From positions 1,941,313-1,960,146 of the forward strand of contig NW_022985445.1 in assembly GCF_010093595.1 (NCBI RefSeq): 18,834 nt of DNA, read 5' to 3'. Below, piece after piece: positions 1-8,893 of the stretch; within the stretch, counting starts at the first letter, position 1, and every line of letters starts with the position of its first letter. The position numbers and the translations under genes were made by a program. The notes under the pieces were generated by a model. It saw only the letters and a program-made list of their open reading frames with translations, made no database searches and was not told where the DNA came from. Source of the DNA: Mytilinidion resinicola. Its lineage: Eukaryota > Ascomycota > Dothideomycetes > Mytilinidiales > Mytilinidiaceae.

Positions 1-136
1 TAACCGTCTTTCTGGGCACATCGTATAGTTTCTCAACGCCTCGGAAGGATGTAATTTGGCCGGTCTTGTAGGCTTGAACGCCTAGAATAACTCTGCCTTC
101 TTGAAAGATGGCTTCTTGTTGTTGTGGTGCTGCCAT
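1..136 (-). CDS. Pogo/Fot1-like transposase, N-terminal fragment cut by window edge
   Basis: Reading leftward from ATG at 136, 45 codons stay open to the window edge. The N-terminus is Gln/Ala rich and is followed by a stretch ending in KLYDVPRKTV. That pattern (a basic or Gln-rich start, an 'I..GV.A...GQI.S.R....YDVP..T' core) is the usual start of fungal CENP-B/Psq-type helix-turn-helix DNA-binding domains, which open pogo/Fot1-type Tc1/mariner transposases of the DDE superfamily. Such proteins bind their own terminal repeats and cut and paste the element. Only the first helix-turn-helix is visible; the catalytic domain would lie to the left. No stop or frameshift is seen in this piece. It could instead be a host gene with a captured Psq domain, but a transposase is the likelier call. 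Confidence 0.6.
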   Translation of the reverse strand, partial: MAAPQQQEAIFQEGRVILGVQAYKTGQITSFRGVEKLYDVPRKTV

Positions 137-177
137 TGGGGTGGTTGTTGGACGACGCGTCGCGTGTTGAGTTGGGT

Positions 178-210
178 GGGCCACTAGCTTGTGCGGGCCA
201 CTAACTTGTG
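178..210. repeat. Pair of 16-bp direct repeats upstream of the transposase start
   Basis: Copies of gggccactaRcttgtg lie at 178-193 and 195-210, differing at one base, 42 bp upstream of the transposase ATG. Paired subterminal repeats next to a pogo/Fot1 gene may be transposase-binding sites, but the terminal inverted repeat cannot be fixed without the other end of the element. Confidence 0.45.
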
Positions 211-308
211 GATTACGTTAGCTTTGATGGCAAGCTTATTAATGCAGTTCTTGCCTCAGGCCTCCACGGCTGATGCCTTGGTCTGCAACATAATACACCA
301 CAGTTTCC

Positions 309-335
309 TTTTATATAGGCGTTTCCTATATAAAA
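309..335. other. Perfect 11-bp inverted repeat (hairpin)
   Basis: TTTTATATAGG (309-319) and its exact complement CCTATATAAAA (325-335) are separated by 5 bases. It is AT-rich and non-coding, in the leader region beyond the transposase start. It may be a subterminal hairpin or an AT-rich promoter. No function can be assigned. Confidence 0.5.
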
Positions 336-616
336 TTTTAGCCTTACACGCGTACGAGGCGGAGAAGGGGGGTAATGTAATGGGCTGCGCCCTGGTGGGT
401 GCTCCTACGGCTCGACCTCCGTAGCATGGTGCTTGCAGAGCCTCAACGGTGGCTAAGAGGCTAAGGACGGAACCGACCTAGCGTCGTACGAGGACGAGGC
501 TGAGCAGCCCCCTTTTCTCCTCGGGTCTGCCCTGCTGCCCTTCTTCCTTACTATTATTTTTCTGTATATAGGATACAATGCGTACACGTTAGTTGCCTCT
601 TGCACCCTTCACATCC

Positions 617-868
617 CTATTGCCAGCAATGCGATATACGCGATCGGCCGCCGGATAGCGTAGTTGTGAGGTCTTTACATCAGATATAGGTCTTGCCAGC
701 GATGCGGAACTCGGTCACCTCCACAGCGTTCTTACGGCCTGGATTGATGCTTTTTGGGGCAAGTATGGCGTCATCAGAGGGCGGGACGGCTTGTTGTAGG
801 CCAAGGAGGTTAGTAATTGTTTGTTAAGGGTGTGCAGCAGCGGCCGGGGCTGCTACTCCGTCAGCCAT
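617..868 (-). pseudogene. Decayed ORF of unknown family
   Basis: A leftward frame from ATG at 868 starts MADGVAAPAA and reads through a protein-like stretch rich in Pro, Ala and charged residues, ending VTEFRIAGKTYI. It is broken by TAA at 824-826, TGA at 680-682 and TAG at 617-619. Each stop is one C->T change from a Gln or Arg codon, as expected of CpA or CpG deamination or RIP. I do not recognise the family. It lies between the transposase edge and the ankyrin gene and may be part of an old repeat. It could also be chance open frame, since it spans only about 84 codons. Confidence 0.3.
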
Positions 869-1107
869 GGTGTTAATAGTTAAAATAGGCGTGCGAATAG
901 CTTTAAAAACAAGGGCAGGCCAGGTAAGAGACTTCGCAGAGGGATCAGGTCAAGAAAACTGGTTGCTAACTAGCTATTTTAGGCTATTGTTGGACAAGAT
1001 CCCCTTGCATCTGCTGCTAATTCAACGCCTTACGTTCCACCTCATTTCTAACAACGAGCCGAGCCTCAATACCAAATAATATCACAATATTTTAAATTAC
1101 TATTGGA

Positions 1108-1216
1108 GCTCCAGGACGCTCCACGGCTTCAAATCCACTCCATCCTGGACCAATCAGAAGCCGGCTCCAGAACCTCTTTTTGGCCGCTCCACTCCGGTTG
1201 GCTCCAAATCGCTCCA
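1108..1216. repeat. Cluster of six GCTCCA hexamers
   Basis: GCTCCA occurs at 1108, 1118, 1164, 1186, 1201 and 1211, interspersed with CCACTCC. On the other strand this reads as spaced TGGAGC/GGAGTGG motifs. It lies just past the 3' end of the ankyrin gene. It is too irregular for a microsatellite and resembles a degenerate minisatellite or a transposon end. Nothing else is recognisable from 869 to 1261. Confidence 0.5.
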
Positions 1217-1261
1217 CTCCAACTCCTTCACTGTAGATTTGCAACTTTGGCAGACTCAGAA

Positions 1262-2198
1262 CTATAGACGAAGTCGCGCGCTGGACTGATTATCTTCTGC
1301 TTCCTTAAGAATGCTAGCCACGTCTGCGTCGTTACACTTCTCTGCCCAGAAGCGTGGTGTTTTCCCTTTGCTATCCAACTTCAAAGGATCAGCTCCTTGC
1401 TCTAACAAGTATTTGACAATGTTCTTGTTGCCAAACTCCGCGGCTCGATGAAGTGCTGTCCCTAGGCCAAATGGCTCACGCTCCCAATACACCATTGGTT
1501 CCTTTTCATATTTAACTTCATTGATCGGTGCACCTCGCTGAATGACCCGACGAACCACGTCTAGAGCATCGGGTTTCTCCCTAAGAACGGCGCAATGGAG
1601 TAGCTGGCCATAGTGAGCGTCTCCTCCTCGAGAGAACACATAGTCTATAAGATCCAGAGGAGCCAGGTACATAGCTAGAGACATGGGGGTGAAGTCCCAC
1701 GCGCAACGGGCATTGGGATCAGCACCATGGTTAAGAAGCCACTCAACCATTTCTCTGTCTGCGGTACATAGAGGTATGCTTAGAAACTGTTAGCGGAGTT
1801 ATAGATTGTAGTTAAGAACAAGCGTACCTCAACAAGGGGGGTTCGTTCCGGCCCTGCGGTCGGTTTATATCCCATCCATACTGAAGGAATAACTCCAAGA
1901 CTTCCCACCCTCGCCCACGCACAGCAGCCTCAGCTACAGAATGTGGGTCCGCAACATTCTCATCAAGCAAGAATTGCACCATTTCGATATTTGGTTTTTG
2001 CATGGCTATGAGAAGCGATTGGGCCAACCATTTTGGTTGGGGCGGTTGTGGCTCAGGAGGCCGAGGGTCATGTAGGAGCCGCTGAACTTGCTTTTTGACT
2101 TCCTCGAGATCTCCCTTGCAAGCGGCCTGATAACATAGATCAACTTCGTCAGGCCTAAAAAAGGGGGGTCCATCCTCCATCGACGGTAGTGTCTGCAT
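1262..2198 (-). CDS. Ankyrin-repeat protein, two exons
   Basis: Exon 1 runs 2198-1828 and exon 2 runs 1754-1262. Together they encode about 287 residues ending at TAG 1262-1264. The inferred 73-nt intron (1755-1827) has donor GTACGC, a GCTAAC branch site and acceptor ACAG, and it keeps frame. An alternative pair (GTTCTT donor at 1819, CAG at 1759) also keeps frame, so the junction is not certain. Five or so ankyrin units are visible, the clearest being MVEWLLNHGADPN, TALHRAAEFGNKNIVKYLL and LEQGADPLKLDSKGKTP. Ankyrin repeats form a stacked protein-binding scaffold and do not imply catalysis. No signal peptide or membrane helix is seen, so it is probably cytosolic or nuclear. The start could be ATG 2198 or the Met six codons later (MEDGPP). 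It points away from the repeat-filled region. No stops or frameshifts are visible, unlike its neighbours. Confidence 0.75.
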
Positions 2199-2290
2199 AT
2201 ACGGTGGTGTGATTACTCGAAAGGGGGTGTACGATGACTCGTTAGGGGTGTACGATTATCTGTCCCCATTCTATAAGAGCGTTGTAATGT
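2199..2290. other. Ankyrin 5' flank with repeated GGGGTGTACGAT and a MITE-like end
   Basis: GGGGTGTACGAT occurs twice, at about 2224 and 2246. gtgtgattact at 2207-2217 is identical to 11 bases of the inner side of the terminus of the MITE at 8220-8705. This may be a remnant MITE end sitting in the ankyrin promoter, although 11 bases alone could be chance. No TATA box is evident. Confidence 0.3.
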
Positions 2291-2318
2291 TATTTAATTT
2301 TGTTAAAAAAAAAAGGCG

Positions 2319-2354
2319 GTGTGCATAAGTTGGTGAGCGTGCACGAGTTGGTGA
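2319..2354. repeat. Imperfect 18-bp tandem repeat
   Basis: Two units of the form gtgcaYRagttggtgaKc stand head to tail, directly after a run of ten A (about 2306-2315). The arrangement resembles spaced transposase-binding sites near a DNA-transposon terminus, but no partner copy was found elsewhere in the window. Confidence 0.4.
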
Positions 2355-2405
2355 TCACTTCTAGCGCTAAGGATGCGCTAGTATAGTAGCATGTGGACGG
2401 CTGCC

Positions 2406-2553
2406 AAGGACTGCTTTGTTCAGAGGAGGGGCGCGAACTCGGAGCAAGGTTGGCGTCGCAGCTAAATATCGTCCTTAGTATCCCAAGGAAAACTGCCACC
2501 AATACAAGCCCATTCCTCTGCATCCCCTCTTCCTCCCAAGCGTGTATCCCCTC
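2406..2553 (+). repeat. Inverted duplication, left copy
   Basis: This 148-bp segment, starting aaggactgctttgttcag, reappears in reverse orientation at 4067-4215 with only a handful of differences (about 95% identity by eye). The flanks outside and inside the pair do not match. It is either the end of a composite inverted-repeat element or one of two independent insertions of the same short repeat. Small reading frames across it are not conserved between copies and are not called. Confidence 0.8.
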
Positions 2554-2781
2554 TTCCTCAGTATTTCCTGTAGTTGTGGTCATTCCCTGGGTTGTAGCCC
2601 TAATATGTGTCTAGTGCGCCTGCTGCGCCTGCTAGGTGGTATGCCTTTGTATAAGATATACTCAGGTTGAAATTGATGTGAACTCTGATTTCTATAGACG
2701 TCTAGCTAGTTGTATATATACTAGAGGAAGGAAGGGGGACACCCCCAGGGTGGCGCGCTAGTAAGTTCAGATGAGCCCTGC

Positions 2782-2848
2782 ACAGCTGAGGCTTCAGCTC
2801 GGTTCTCTACAGCTGAGATTTCAGCTGGGTTCTCTACAGCTGATGTTC
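2782..2848. repeat. 27-bp tandem repeat built on AGCTGA/TCAGCT
   Basis: Units start at 2782, 2809 and 2836 (the last is partial), each opening acagctgaN and carrying a second ttcagct half. The same AGCTGA/TCAGCT motifs recur inside the solo LTR at about 3122-3172. This fits a fragment of U3 (upstream LTR control region) from a related element, but could be an independent minisatellite. Confidence 0.55.
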
Positions 2849-2874
2849 GGAGAGTAGCTTTCTGGCATATGAGT

Positions 2875-3349
2875 TGTTGATCCTAGGTTGTAGTGTTGCA
2901 ACCTGAGTGATATAGATAATCCGATACATCTACAAGGACGCCTGCTGGCTAATTACCTAGGGACAGCCAGTTCCTCTACGCAGCGTAGAGTGCAAGATCC
3001 ACTAAGACTGCGGTGTGTTGTTTTGCAGGCCGTAGCATGAACATTGATAGAACGCGACATTATGTACATGGAAGCGTGGCAGCCAGTAATACGTTTCTAT
3101 TCACTCCTCTCGGCTTGCAATGTACAGCTGAAGACTCAGCTCGCTCGAACTCAGCTGAATGCTCAGCTCGCCTGTTGTTTGCCACCGTTGCCACCTGCAA
3201 CCCCTATTCTTTCTTCACTATATAGCCACTTGTTAGCACAATACAACTCATGCTTTCCTCACTGATCCTTTGCCCTTCCTACGCCAGCTGCCAAAGCGCC
3301 CTGTTTGCTACTAGCATTGATTGCTGTAGGTGATTGTCATAATCCAACA
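2875..3349 (-). mobile_element. Old LTR-like segment, split by a solo LTR
   Basis: The segment has TGTTG/CAACA ends (2875-2879 and 3345-3349). On the minus strand it is preceded at once by a purine tract, TTGAGGGGGGC (about 3350-3360), as a polypurine tract precedes a 3' LTR. Removing the 217-bp solo LTR and one copy of its TSD leaves an LTR of about 253 bp. No TSD partner was found, and the interior of the parent element at 3358 upward has no recognisable protein, so the call is tentative. Confidence 0.4.
3077..3293 (+). mobile_element. Solo LTR of a Ty1/copia element, 5-bp TSD AAGCG
   Basis: The 217-bp segment starts TGGCAGC and ends GCTGCCA, a perfect 7-bp terminal inverted repeat. It is flanked by AAGCG on both sides (3072-3076 and 3294-3298). 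Its last 77 bases match the R/U5 end of the copia LTR at 14142-14218 closely, including the ctatatagcc TATA region and the ccttcctacgccagct end. A single LTR with an intact TSD is the expected product of recombination between the two LTRs of a once complete element. It belongs to a relative of the copia family at the right end of the window. Confidence 0.85.
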
Positions 3350-3360
3350 GCCCCCCTCAA

Positions 3361-4066
3361 GCATATACAGGAAGGAATGATGGTAGGAAACAGTGTGAAA
3401 GCATCGTGAAGCTGATGGTGATAAGGGCTGTGTCGGGTGTCGTGCAGCAAGGAGCGTCGTGGATGAATTAATGGCGCATCCGTAAATGATAGCTGAAAGG
3501 AGTGGCATTCTATGGTGGACGATAGAAGCAGCATGCGATGGCTGAGAGAAGCGGCATCCTGTGGTGATGATGGATGAGAGAAGCGTCCGATGGCGATAGC
3601 TGATATCCTGTGATGATGGCTCACATCCTGCACTGATGGCATATCCTGTGTTGATGGCTGACGATTGCATCAAAGGAAGGTATCTAGGAATGCATCTAGG
3701 AAAGCTTCGATGATGATGGACAGGAATGGACAGCCGGAGAGGGCTTCCCTCTCTGGTAGAACGGCCACGCGGCGTGCGCCCTTTCTCAGGTTGTGAAGAA
3801 GCAGTTCTGTGTTGATTTGAAGAGGCATAAGGCCCGTATATATAGCCTATGAAAGGGGGGGGTACTCCCCTGTTCCCCCTTGTTACGGATATGGAAGGAT
3901 GTAACGCCACTGACACGCTAGTAGTGGCAACCTGAGTCCCTTGGCGCTCTACATCTACAAAATGAAAGAACCAACCAACCAACCACAAGCAAACCGAACC
4001 CATCGCCACAATCACGCCGCCGCGGCATACTCCACCGGCGACGTCCATCGCGTGACATCGCTAATT
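3361..4066. other. Repeat-derived, non-coding stretch
   Basis: 3400-3670 is made of degenerate units with gatg(g/a)tggctga and catcctgtg. A leftward frame of 245 codons across this region is low-complexity (Ser, His, Ile, Arg) and resembles no protein. A TATA-like gtatatatagcc lies near 3836-3848. A TGTTACGGATATGG motif near 3880 resembles an LTR edge. gcaacctgagt followed by acatctacaa occurs both near 3925-3960 and near 2898-2937, indicating two related LTR remnants in the same orientation. I see no gene. Confidence 0.45.
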
Positions 4067-4215
4067 GAGGGGATACACGCTTGGGAGGAAGCGGGGATAC
4101 AGGAGGAGTGGGCTTGTATTGGTGGCAGTTTTCCTTAGGATACTAAGGACGATATTTAGCTGCGACGCCAACCTTGCTCCGAGTTCGCGCCCCTCCTCTG
4201 AACAAAGCAGTCCTT
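4067..4215 (-). repeat. Inverted duplication, right copy, abutting the NLR start codon
   Basis: This is the reverse-oriented partner of 2406-2553. It ends 16 bp before the ATG of the NLR pseudogene, so the natural promoter and 5' leader of that gene have been replaced by, or fused to, repeat sequence. The two copies differ mostly by C/T changes. Confidence 0.8.
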
Positions 4216-4231
4216 CTAACACCGTGCCATC

Positions 4232-7200
4232 ATGCAGTTAAAACACCCAGGCGTGGTCCGGCCCGTCTACCGAATCGAAGAGTTCACCGCCCCAGAAGAA
4301 GGCGTCGAGTAGGCAAATCCGTCTCAGCCTTACGGCAGGATTCTGACGGCCTGTGGTGTAGTCATTGTGCCCGGCGTGTGGGTTGACTATCCCAACCATC
4401 AACTTCGCCATGCATGCGCATGGATCAAGCCTCTCGTGGCTGCCACCACCAACGATACGAGAGTTTTCATGTTCTCACATTAGCTAGAGATAGACGGCAC
4501 TTCGCTGTGGAAACGGCTGCTTGCGCAGAGCTCTGCTCTTCTTGACGGGCTGGAGCAGTATCGGAGGGAAGATGGCGTATGATTTACTTGTCTAAGAGCC
4601 ATGACTTCGCTAACGCCATGCTACCCTTTGTAGTACGAACAGAGACCGTTGCTTTTCATATGCCATAGTCTCGGTGGACTTGTTGTCAAGCGGGTATGAC
4701 CCAGTCGCATGGCCGTATAGAGCTGTTCGCTCACACTTCAAGGCTTTGTCTTCGGCTTACCAATATCAACGCATCTACGAAGACGTGACTGCCGGAATCA
4801 TATTCCTGGGCACGCCTCATTTAGCAGCGGAACGGGATGAGAAATGGAACTTGTTCAAGCTGATAATGCGCGCTAATAGGAAGGACATTGCGAAAGAAAA
4901 CATGACACAGGACGAGATTGCAAGCATAGCTACCGTGTGTCGGCGTTTCGCGGCACTTCCTTTGAACATTCCAATTCTATCTGTATATGAAGATAAGGAA
5001 AGCAAAGTACGGGAGAATCTACTTCAAGCCTGGCGGTCCAGCTCGAAAACGTCTATAAGGGTAGATTCACCTTGTACTTCCATATGACCCAAAATGATAC
5101 TGACTTCAAAAGCTTGTGCCAGAGAGCCTAGCAGCAACAAACCACCGAAACGAGTCCCTATTCAAGGTTGACTCCAACCATTGGGAACTTTGTCATCTTG
5201 AAGTAGATGGCCCGCTATTTGAGAGGCTAGCCAAGTATTTCAGAGCCTTTTCAGAGAACGCGCCTGCCAATGTTGCGGTTGCCTTTCGTTAGTTATCCAT
5301 CAACGGCCCAAGCAATTTCAAATTGCGCGCCAAAAGCAGCGTAAGCTCGTTTCAGCCTGACAAGCTGCCACCAAAACAAAGCACAGAGTTACGGCAGTCG
5401 AGCGCAGTAGAACATACCCCTGGGAGCGCATCTAGCACCGATCAGACGACAGTTGGTCGCGAAGAGTCTGATATCAACAGGGAAGATCACGTGCAAGTCA
5501 AGACAGGCGTACAACTTCCATTCTCGCACGTTGCGGCTATCACAAGAAATCCGGAGTTCTTCGGTAGAGAAGAAGTGTTAGTCGAAATTGATAGACATCT
5601 GCTATCAGACGTGAACGGCAAGTCTGGCGTTGACAGCAAGAACGGACCGCTGGCGACTCCAAAGTCATTCGTGATGTCTGGGATGGGCGGCATGGGCAAA
5701 ACCGAGATCGCAATCGAGTATACCTTTTCGAGACGACAGAATTTTGACGCTGTGTTTTGGGTCACTGCGGATACGACACGGAAGCTCGCCGACCAGTTCC
5801 TAGCAATCGCCAAGGAACTAGGCCTAGACAGAGACGGTGACAACAAACTGGATGAGATAGCCGCGCGAGAGAAGGTGAAAGCGTGGCTAGCCGACCCTAC
5901 AGGCTACTATCCCCGAGAGGATAGCTTCAAAGACGCTCCTATCAGCTGGTTCTTTGTATTGGACAATGCTGACGACCCAGATGTGTTGTATGACTGGATT
6001 CCGACACACGGGCCGGGTTCTGTCCTGGTCACAAGCCGTTACCCATACCTGAAAGAGAGCTCCTACAGCTTGAATAAGGGGTTGGAACTGGTTTCACTCG
6101 ATGTGGGCATCGCTGCTGCCATGCTCCGTAAACTCTCAAAACGTGAGACTGTCATTGATACAAACGCAGCTAGCAATCGCATCGCCGAACTTCTAGGCGG
6201 ACTGCCTCTTGCGATTTCACAAATGAGCGCCGTTATTCGCCGAAAACACCTTTCCTTGTTGGAATTTGAACAGTACTACCCCGACAATTCAAAGAACCTA
6301 CATAGCACGCGGATCAACGGCGCGATGGGTAACTACCAGCATACTGTTTGGACGACATGGGCCGTGGAGCAATTGTCCCCAGCGACCTTGGCACTCTTGA
6401 ACATTTTATCAGTCTTAGACCCAGATTGCATTCCCGAAAAAGTTCTCACCAAAAGCGCAAAAGACGTGTCGCTCAAAGACTATCCCTCAACGAAAGGGAA
6501 ATACTTCGAGGCTCGCGCCGAACTCATCCATTCATCACTGGTTGTACGGAATATGGCCACGAATGAATTACGCATTCATCGCCTTGTGCAAGACGTGGTG
6601 AAGCAGCGACTCAGTCAAGACCAGCTACACGATATGTTTGCCAATGCTGCCATTCTGCTATCCGGCGTGTGGCCATACGTCTCCCCAACGGATCCTACGC
6701 GGAACTAATCCTAGCGATACCGGGTCGGTGAGAGATACACGGCACACATATCTCGATTAGAATCACTATTTGGCCCAGAGATTCGCGAGAAGAAGTATGA
6801 CGGCACACCAACAAGCGGCAAATTGTTCTCTAGTTACGCCTGGTAAGCCGTGCTGTTCATTAGTGTGGAGTGCTCAGCTTAACACTAGTCATTAGGTACT
6901 CTTACGAACTCGGCCTGTTCCGCCTCAGCATAAACTTCGCGTCACTTGCTCGACTTATCCTCTCTGTGGCTAAAGACTCGAACACTGGCTCCGAGCGCGA
7001 AGTCACTGCTTGGCTCTGCGATGCGTATGCCATACTATCCGTCGCCTGCACAATGACAAACACCAGTGATAGTATGTCCGAGGCAAGAGCCTGGATTGCG
7101 CTGCTCCTAGAACGGATCGAAAAGTGGCACCTACCCTACGACGCAGGAGTATTGGCCTCGGCATATAACCAAGTTGCTGTAAGTCACATGAAAAGGGGGG

Positions 7201-7912
7201 AAACAGAAGAAGCAATAGGGAGCTGGAGACAGAGCTTCGAGGCGTTCAAGAACCAAGAAGATAAGCCACAATTTAGCGAAACCTGGCCGGCGGTGAACGT
7301 GGCGTTGGTGAGTGTTTTCGTGGGTCGGGTGGATGAAGCGGTGGAGATTTTGACGCCGGTCATGGAAGAACACGAAAATGTCTTCGGTAAAGAGGATAAA
7401 ACCACTATCGAGTAAGTTTCCGAGTTTACTGCTCTATCTGAACTGAATTATCACTCTATTTTACTAAAGCTCATCGCAGGAGCGGCGAGATATGGCGTGC
7501 AATGGGCAACATCAAATTTTCCCAAGCCCAGTACAACGACGCGCTAGAGTACCACAAGCTTGCTGTCACGAATCTGAAAGCTGTTCTCGGTAACAAGCAT
7601 AAGTTTACGGCCGATGCTGTTTATGCGCTTGCAAAGGACTATATTGTCCACGACGAAAAGGCCAAAGCGGCCGCTGCACTTGAAGATGCTATATCGGCAT
7701 ACATTAACATCACCTACCAGAAACCCCAGATTGCGCGAGTGTTCTGGAAGAAGGGGGTGCTCATGAAAGGCTCGGGGAACAATTTGGAGGGAGATACGCT
7801 TTTGGAAAAAGCGATGCAGCTTCGGAAAGAGTTTGCCCCAGAGGATCGGCGCCCGGTGGAGGAGTTGGCGGATAAAGACTGGGACGAGTTAGTCTTTTAC
7901 TGGTCACGGTAA
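4232..7912 (+). pseudogene. NLR pseudogene: alpha/beta hydrolase - NB-ARC - TPR
   Basis: Six exons (4232-4576, 4634-4693, 4743-5060, 5113-6842, 6896-7411, 7480-7912) splice in phase into 1134 codons. The five introns have donors GTATGA, GTATGA, GTAGAT, GTAAGC and GTAAGT. Domains in order: a serine-hydrolase-like region with VIVPG near codon 44, nucleophile elbow CHSLGG at 125-130 and GTPH near 157; NB-ARC with P-loop GMGGMGKT near 431, Walker B WFFVLDN near 520, SRYP and GLPLA near 603; C-terminal tetratricopeptide-like helices from about 840 (ALEYHKLAVTNLKAVLG). Such STAND proteins act as fungal intracellular sensors, the hydrolase being the putative effector. Five in-frame stops inactivate it: TAG 4310, 4481 and 5290, TAA 6706, TAG 6712. 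Each is one CpA->TpA (or complementary TpG->TpA) change from Gln or Trp. No frameshift occurs. No cryptic intron removes the stops in frame. Confidence 0.85.
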
Positions 7913-8217
7913 GACAGTGAGACCTATTTCACGAGACGGAAAGCATCGGAAAATTGAGCGCTTCTTGTTGTTGGGAGAACTGCACAGCCTATTACTAAAT
8001 TTGTAAACTACAATTCCCTACGAAGATTTGCTAAGTCCATTCCCTTCACTAATTGTGTATTTTTCTGGCCTTCAGTTTTTTCGATTTAAGAACTTGGTTG
8101 ATTAGATGTTTAAGCAGACCTTTAGTTTCCAAAACACGGGTACTAGTGAACAGTGCCGCTGATAGAGAGCAGGAGGGAAAGAAAACGGCTGTGAGCACTA
8201 CTATTTAAGAGGGGAAC
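7913..8217. other. NLR 3' flank, nothing recognised
   Basis: This AT-rich sequence follows the TAA of the NLR pseudogene. No coding frame, inverted repeat or RNA gene was seen. It presumably holds the old 3' UTR and polyadenylation region. Confidence 0.5.
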
Positions 8218-8219
8218 TA

Positions 8220-8705
8220 GTAATCACACACCCCCTTTTCAGTAAACGCACACCCCCGCCTCCTCCCGTCCGATCTCCTAATTGGCTGGACTGGCCGGGC
8301 CGACTCTCGGAGCTTCCTCTTAAGTGAATAGGTAAGCGAGCGCAGACGGCGATGCAGACAGTGATGCAGGCGGGCCAGGCTTAATGGAAAGGGGCCTCTA
8401 TAAGGTAAGGTTTTGACAGTTTCAGCATCCTTCTAGGCACGGAGGCACGGCAGGTTGCAATATAATAAAACAGAGAGGCTATATATGCAGCTATACATAT
8501 AGCCTCTTATATACAGCATTATATACAGCCTTATATACGGCCTCTCTTGTATAGCTAAATATACGGCGGTGTAAATTAGAAAGGAGATTTACGTGCGGAT
8601 GCGCGTAAGAATAGAGCTCCGGACGAAATTCCGCGCCGCTCTAACCAATTAGGAGATCAGACGAGAGGGGGGTGTGGGTTTACTAAAACGGGGGTGTGTG
8701 ATTAC
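8220..8705. mobile_element. MITE with about 65-bp terminal inverted repeats and TA duplication
   Basis: The left terminus (8220-8285) and right terminus (8645-8705) are near-exact reverse complements. Both start GTAATCACACACCCCC and end inward at ATCTCCTAATTGG, with a few substitutions and a short indel. TA flanks each side (8218-8219 and 8706-8707), as for Tc1/mariner-type insertions. The 486-bp interior has no ORF. It contains a perfect hairpin (arms AGAGGCTATAT, 8474-8484 and 8497-8507) and several ttatatacRgc repeats. It is non-autonomous and would need a transposase encoded elsewhere. Whether the pogo-like gene at 1-136 belongs to the same family cannot be judged. Confidence 0.85.
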
Positions 8706-8893
8706 TATTTGGACGAGCTTAATTAGGACAAGACTACTCATAACCCCCCCTAGATTTAGCCTAGCTCCGGCCCGTCTTAATATTGTTCCACCAATCATAT
8801 TCACTCTTAGCTAAAACTCGATGCGGAATATACATCAACTGCGCACTCGTAATGCATCAACACCACGTCCTCTACATCACCACCCTCACCACC

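Noticed and set aside
191..424. 77-codon plus-strand frame with a hydrophobic start resembling a signal peptide
   Set aside because: It spans the AT-rich hairpin and repeat flank of the transposase, and its composition does not look coding.
2290..2614. Overlapping ORFs on both strands
   Set aside because: They lie in the inverted duplication; frames are not kept in the second copy.
2870..2874. TGAGT as TSD of the old TGTTG...CAACA LTR, with a copy near 3930
   Set aside because: The second TGAGT is not preceded by a CA LTR terminus, and a similar GCAACCTGAGT context occurs on both sides as repeat sequence.
3311..4048. 245-codon minus-strand open frame
   Set aside because: Low-complexity Ser/His/Ile-rich product from degenerate DNA repeats, spanning an LTR edge; no domain.
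4309..4361. Possible intron removing the first NLR stop
   Set aside because: Donor GTAGGC and a TAG acceptor exist, but 53 nt would shift the frame and destroy the conserved VIVPG region that follows.
5288..5339. Possible intron removing the third NLR stop
   Set aside because: Available acceptors give 49 or 52 nt, which shift frame into a new stop.
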